Source: Pseudorhizobium xiangyangii (GTDB lineage: Bacteria > Pseudomonadota > Alphaproteobacteria > Rhizobiales > Rhizobiaceae). Taken from it: a stretch of DNA of 55,024 bases. This document shows, piece after piece, positions 52,587 through 55,024 of this stretch (position 1 is the stretch's first letter; each line of letters begins with the position of its first letter). The notes below the pieces were generated by a model. It saw only the letters and a program-made list of their open reading frames with translations, had not been told where the DNA came from and made no database searches. The position numbers and the translations under genes are program-made. The DNA lies in the NCBI RefSeq assembly GCF_020531965.1, contig NZ_JAJAWH010000028.1:1-55024 (forward strand), in the 5' to 3' direction.

Positions 52587-53264
52587 TCAGCCGCCGAAAA
52601 TGGTACGGAAAATGTCGACGCCACGGTCCTTGAAGGCAACATCGCCGTGCTTGTTGCCAGGCCCGATGACGACCACCTTCGTCCCGATCGACGCACGCTC
52701 GTAGAGGTGCTCCACATCCTTGTTCATCATGCGGATGCAGCCGGAGGACAGGTTGAGGCCGATTGACCAGGGCTGGTTGGTTCCGTGAATGCGGAAGATC
52801 GTGTCGCGGCCACCCTTGTAGAGATACATGGCTCGGGCGCCGAGCGGATTGTCCGGGCCGCCCTTCTGCACGACCGGAAGCGTGATGCCGCGCCGCGCTT
52901 CGCGGGCGCGCATTTCCGCCGGCGGCGTCCATGTCGGCCACTCGGCCTTGCGACCGACGTTGACCACGCCCGACCAACCGAACCCTTCGCGACCGACGCC
53001 GATCCCGTAGCGGGTCGCGCGGTTCTTGCCCTCGACGTAGTAGAGGAACTTGTTGTTGGTATCGACAATGACCGTGCCGGGCGCCTCCGTGGTCGAGAAA
53101 CGCACCACGCGGCGCTTGAACTTCTCAGCTACGGGCTTGTTGCGCACCGATGGCGCCACGTCGCTTGCCGTCGTTTGCGGTTGCCGCGACTGCGCTGTCG
53201 CTTGCCCCGCCGTCAGCGCGATTGCCATACCCATGATGGCGATCAACAATTTACCCGATTTCAT
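52587..53264 (-). CDS. L,D-transpeptidase (YkuD), first of a pair
   Basis: A 225-residue exported protein. Signal peptide at residues 1-25 (MKSGKLLIAIMGMAIALTAG, cleavage near ATAQ), then a short linker and the YkuD domain with the catalytic set His160 (RIHGTNQPW) and Cys176 (SSGCIRMMN). It forms 3-3 peptidoglycan cross-links, abundant in Rhizobiales, or attaches proteins to peptidoglycan. The ATG at 53264 has GGGGGG upstream; an earlier ATG at 53366 would hide the signal peptide. It lies 128 bases from a second homologous gene on the same strand. Confidence 0.9.
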   Translation of the reverse strand: MKSGKLLIAIMGMAIALTAGQATAQSRQPQTTASDVAPSVRNKPVAEKFKRRVVRFSTTEAPGTVIVDTNNKFLYYVEGKNRATRYGIGVGREGFGWSGVVNVGRKAEWPTWTPPAEMRAREARRGITLPVVQKGGPDNPLGARAMYLYKGGRDTIFRIHGTNQPWSIGLNLSSGCIRMMNKDVEHLYERASIGTKVVVIGPGNKHGDVAFKDRGVDIFRTIFGG

Positions 53265-53392
53265 CCAGCCCCCCTTTGGCCGTTTCACGAAAAGCGAGAC
53301 AAAATGTCTCGGTTGGTCGCTCACGGCAAGGTCAGTCAAGGCGAATATCGGCTTCCGGACGACCATAACCGTCCGACATCGTGGCTATCCGG

Positions 53393-54154
53393 TCACATGA
53401 CGATGACTTTGGTCCCGACGTTCGCCCGCTCGTAGAGATCGACGACGTCTTCATTGCGCATGCGGATGCATCCTGAGGACACGGCGCTGCCGATCGTCCA
53501 GGGCGCGTTGGTGCCGTGGATACGGTAAAGGGTGGAACCGAGATAGAGCGCGCGCGCGCCGAGCGGGTTCTCCGGTCCGCCGTCCATGCTGGCCGGCAGG
53601 TAATGCCCCTTGGCAGCTTCTCGGGCGATCATCTCCTTCGGCGGAACCCAGCGCGGCCATTCCGCCTTGCGGGTAACCTTGTGCGCGCCCGCCCATTCGA
53701 AGCCGGGCTTGCCAACGCCGACGCCATAGCGTCGCGCCTCGCCATTGCCCTCGACCAGATAGAGGAAGCGGTTGTTCGTATCGATGACGATTGTGCCTGG
53801 CGCGTGCTTTGTGTCGAACGCAACCATCTGCGGCAGGAACTGTGGCTCGATCTGGCTGCGGATCGCGCGGTTCGGTCGAAGGGCGACCGGCTGGGCCTCG
53901 CCGCGTCGAACGTTTTTCTGCCGACGCTGCACCTCGTGGGGCGCTTGCTTGTGGTATTGGGCGCGGGGTTTCTGCGGGCGGGCAGGGTAGACGGTCGGGC
54001 GCACGCCGGCGCCGCCAAGCTGCATGATCCACGGTGCCGTCAGGTCCGGGCTGACGATGATCGGGGGCCTTTCACGATAGCGGTCGTTGGCTGTCGCGGT
54101 CGTTGCCAGCATCGGAATGAGGCCGAGGGCCAGCACAAGCATCTTGTTCATCAT
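53393..54154 (-). CDS. L,D-transpeptidase (YkuD), second of a pair
   Basis: A 253-residue exported protein related to its neighbour. Signal peptide at residues 1-22 (MMNKMLVLALGLIPMLATTA), then an 80-residue Pro/Arg/Gln-rich linker (YPARPQKPRAQYHKQ, RRQKNVRRG) that the neighbour lacks, then the YkuD domain with His213 (RIHGTNAPW) and Cys229 (SSGCIRMRN). Shared segments such as VIDTNN(K/R)FLY and KAEWP indicate an old tandem duplication. The basic linker could lie along the negatively charged cell wall. It probably acts in peptidoglycan cross-linking at the cell envelope. Confidence 0.9.
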   Translation of the reverse strand: MMNKMLVLALGLIPMLATTATANDRYRERPPIIVSPDLTAPWIMQLGGAGVRPTVYPARPQKPRAQYHKQAPHEVQRRQKNVRRGEAQPVALRPNRAIRSQIEPQFLPQMVAFDTKHAPGTIVIDTNNRFLYLVEGNGEARRYGVGVGKPGFEWAGAHKVTRKAEWPRWVPPKEMIAREAAKGHYLPASMDGGPENPLGARALYLGSTLYRIHGTNAPWTIGSAVSSGCIRMRNEDVVDLYERANVGTKVIVM

Positions 54155-54362
54155 CGGGTCTACTCGCTACACATGGACCGAAGGAGCGTATGTCTGGCTC
54201 CGTTGCAGATCACGCTGCCGATGGAGAACGACAGAACGGTAAACGGGTGGCGATTCAAATCTTCTTTTGCTTATAAACCTTTAGGCAGGGTTACCCACTG
54301 GTTTGGGAAAATGGTTGATCGACCTTAAATGCGTCGTTCACCGCGTTAACGGACGGACTGGA

Positions 54363-54992
54363 ATGGAAAAGACTGGGATCATCGTCGGTGACGACGGCAA
54401 GGGCCGCTGCTCTTGGCATGGCGGATTGGAAGACTACCGCCGCTACCACGACGAGGAGTGGGGGCGCCCGGTCGTCGACGACATCCGGCTGTTCGAGAAG
54501 ATCTGCCTCGAAGGCTTCCAGTCCGGCCTGTCCTGGCTGACGATCCTGCGCAAGCGCGAGAATTTCCGCGCTGCCTTCGCCGGCTTCGATTTTCACAAGG
54601 TCGCGGAGTTCGGCGAGGATGACATAGAGCGTCTTGTTGCCGATGCCGGCATCATTCGTCACCGCGGCAAGATCGTCTCGACCATCAACAATGCCCGGCG
54701 AGCCATCGAACTGCGGGACGAATTCGGAACGCTTGGCACCTTCTTCTGGCGCTTCGAACCGCCAGCGGGGGAGCGGCCCGACGTGATGGATCTCGATACG
54801 CTGCGCGCCAATCCGACGACGCCGACCTCCATCCGTCTGTCGAAGGACCTGAAAAAGCGTGGCTGGACCTTCGTCGGGCCGACCACCGTCTACGCCTTCA
54901 TGCAGGCCATGGGGCTGGTCAACGATCATCTGCCCGGCTGCTTTTGCCAGCCCGAAGTCGATCGGCTGCGCGCGTCGTTCAGCCGCCCGTGA
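54363..54992 (+). CDS. tag: DNA-3-methyladenine glycosylase I
   Basis: A 209-residue TAG-family DNA repair enzyme. It shows GRCSWHGGLEDYRRYHDEEWGRPV at the N-terminus, FEKICLEGFQSGLSWLTILRKRENFRAAF (read with breaks), RHRGKIVSTINNARR, and the C-terminal GWTFVGPTTVYAFMQAMGLVNDH, with Cys and His residues placed for zinc binding. It removes 3-methyladenine from alkylated DNA. The ATG at 54363 gives a family-typical start. It is divergent from the L,D-transpeptidase genes. Confidence 0.94.
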   Translation: MEKTGIIVGDDGKGRCSWHGGLEDYRRYHDEEWGRPVVDDIRLFEKICLEGFQSGLSWLTILRKRENFRAAFAGFDFHKVAEFGEDDIERLVADAGIIRHRGKIVSTINNARRAIELRDEFGTLGTFFWRFEPPAGERPDVMDLDTLRANPTTPTSIRLSKDLKKRGWTFVGPTTVYAFMQAMGLVNDHLPGCFCQPEVDRLRASFSRP

Positions 54993-55024
54993 TATCGGCA
55001 AGCACGTCGGCCAGCTGGCCGACG
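54979..55024 (-). CDS. C-terminus of an unidentified minus-strand gene (partial)
   Basis: On the minus strand the frame entering from the right edge reads VGQLADVLADITGG and ends at TGA (54979-54981), overlapping the tag 3' end by 14 bases in convergent orientation. Too short to identify; it is reported because the codon pattern and the position suit a real gene end. Confidence 0.35.
   Translation of the reverse strand, partial: VGQLADVLADITGG

Overview
The window reads as ordinary chromosome of a high-GC alphaproteobacterium of the Rhizobiaceae (Sinorhizobium/Ensifer, Rhizobium or Agrobacterium type). The markers are a RirA iron regulator with its three conserved cysteines, a Phasin_2 protein beside a PAS kinase N-terminus that resembles rhizobial CbrA, an mmsA/LysR pair, a divergent oxyR-katA pair, plant-type gshA, a glcDEF operon, CtrA-type boxes, and a histidine tRNA with the alphaproteobacterial end structure (no G-1, A73). 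The order cbrA-phaP / LysR-mmsA / rirA and later guaB / oxyR-katA / gshA recalls my memory of the Sinorhizobium meliloti chromosome; the species cannot be fixed from the sequence alone. I saw no insertion sequence, prophage or CRISPR array.

Layout. 0-7.5 kb: truncated cell-cycle-type sensor kinase, phasin, tRNA-His, small HTH protein, LysR/mmsA, a small membrane ORF, rirA, an AbrB-type membrane protein, gluconokinase. 7.6-14.1 kb: a TetR regulator with a perfect palindrome upstream, then on the minus strand a polyamine or amino-acid catabolic set (puuB-like, puuA-like, dadA-like), then a phosphomannomutase. 14.1-19.4 kb: the N-acetylglutaminylglutamine amide (NAGGN) osmolyte operon asnO-ngg-M42 peptidase with a divergent MarR gene. 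19.6-29.1 kb: a surface-polysaccharide block with a YrbL-like protein, GT25, O-antigen polymerase/ligase, and a reductase / initiating sugar transferase / 4,6-dehydratase trio that fits UDP-QuiNAc synthesis and O-chain initiation, then manC and a convergent GT4. It is followed by about 590 bases of degenerate sequence and tRNA-Gln.

30-37 kb: Ppx/GppA protein with a long basic N-terminal extension, translationally coupled to rlmE; a DHA2 efflux pump; an exported MBL hydrolase; guaB; MAPEG. 37-43 kb: Tat-type dienelactone hydrolase, oxyR/katA, LysR/DUF1127, DUF937. 43-47.5 kb (minus): gshA, rsmE, PiT phosphate transporter, Nudix. 47.8-51.7 kb: glcDEF glycolate oxidase. 51.7-54.2 kb (minus): an outer-membrane beta-barrel protein with a perfect CtrA-type box upstream, then two related L,D-transpeptidases. 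The window ends with tag and the last codons of an unidentified minus-strand gene.

The parts most worth a second look are the CtrA-type boxes (917-931 and 52533-52548), the Irr-type palindrome before rirA, the phasin operator array, the basic Ppx-RlmE pair, the QuiNAc trio, and two degenerate stretches flanking the polysaccharide block. No clearly new system stands out; most of the content is recognisable rhizobial core genome.
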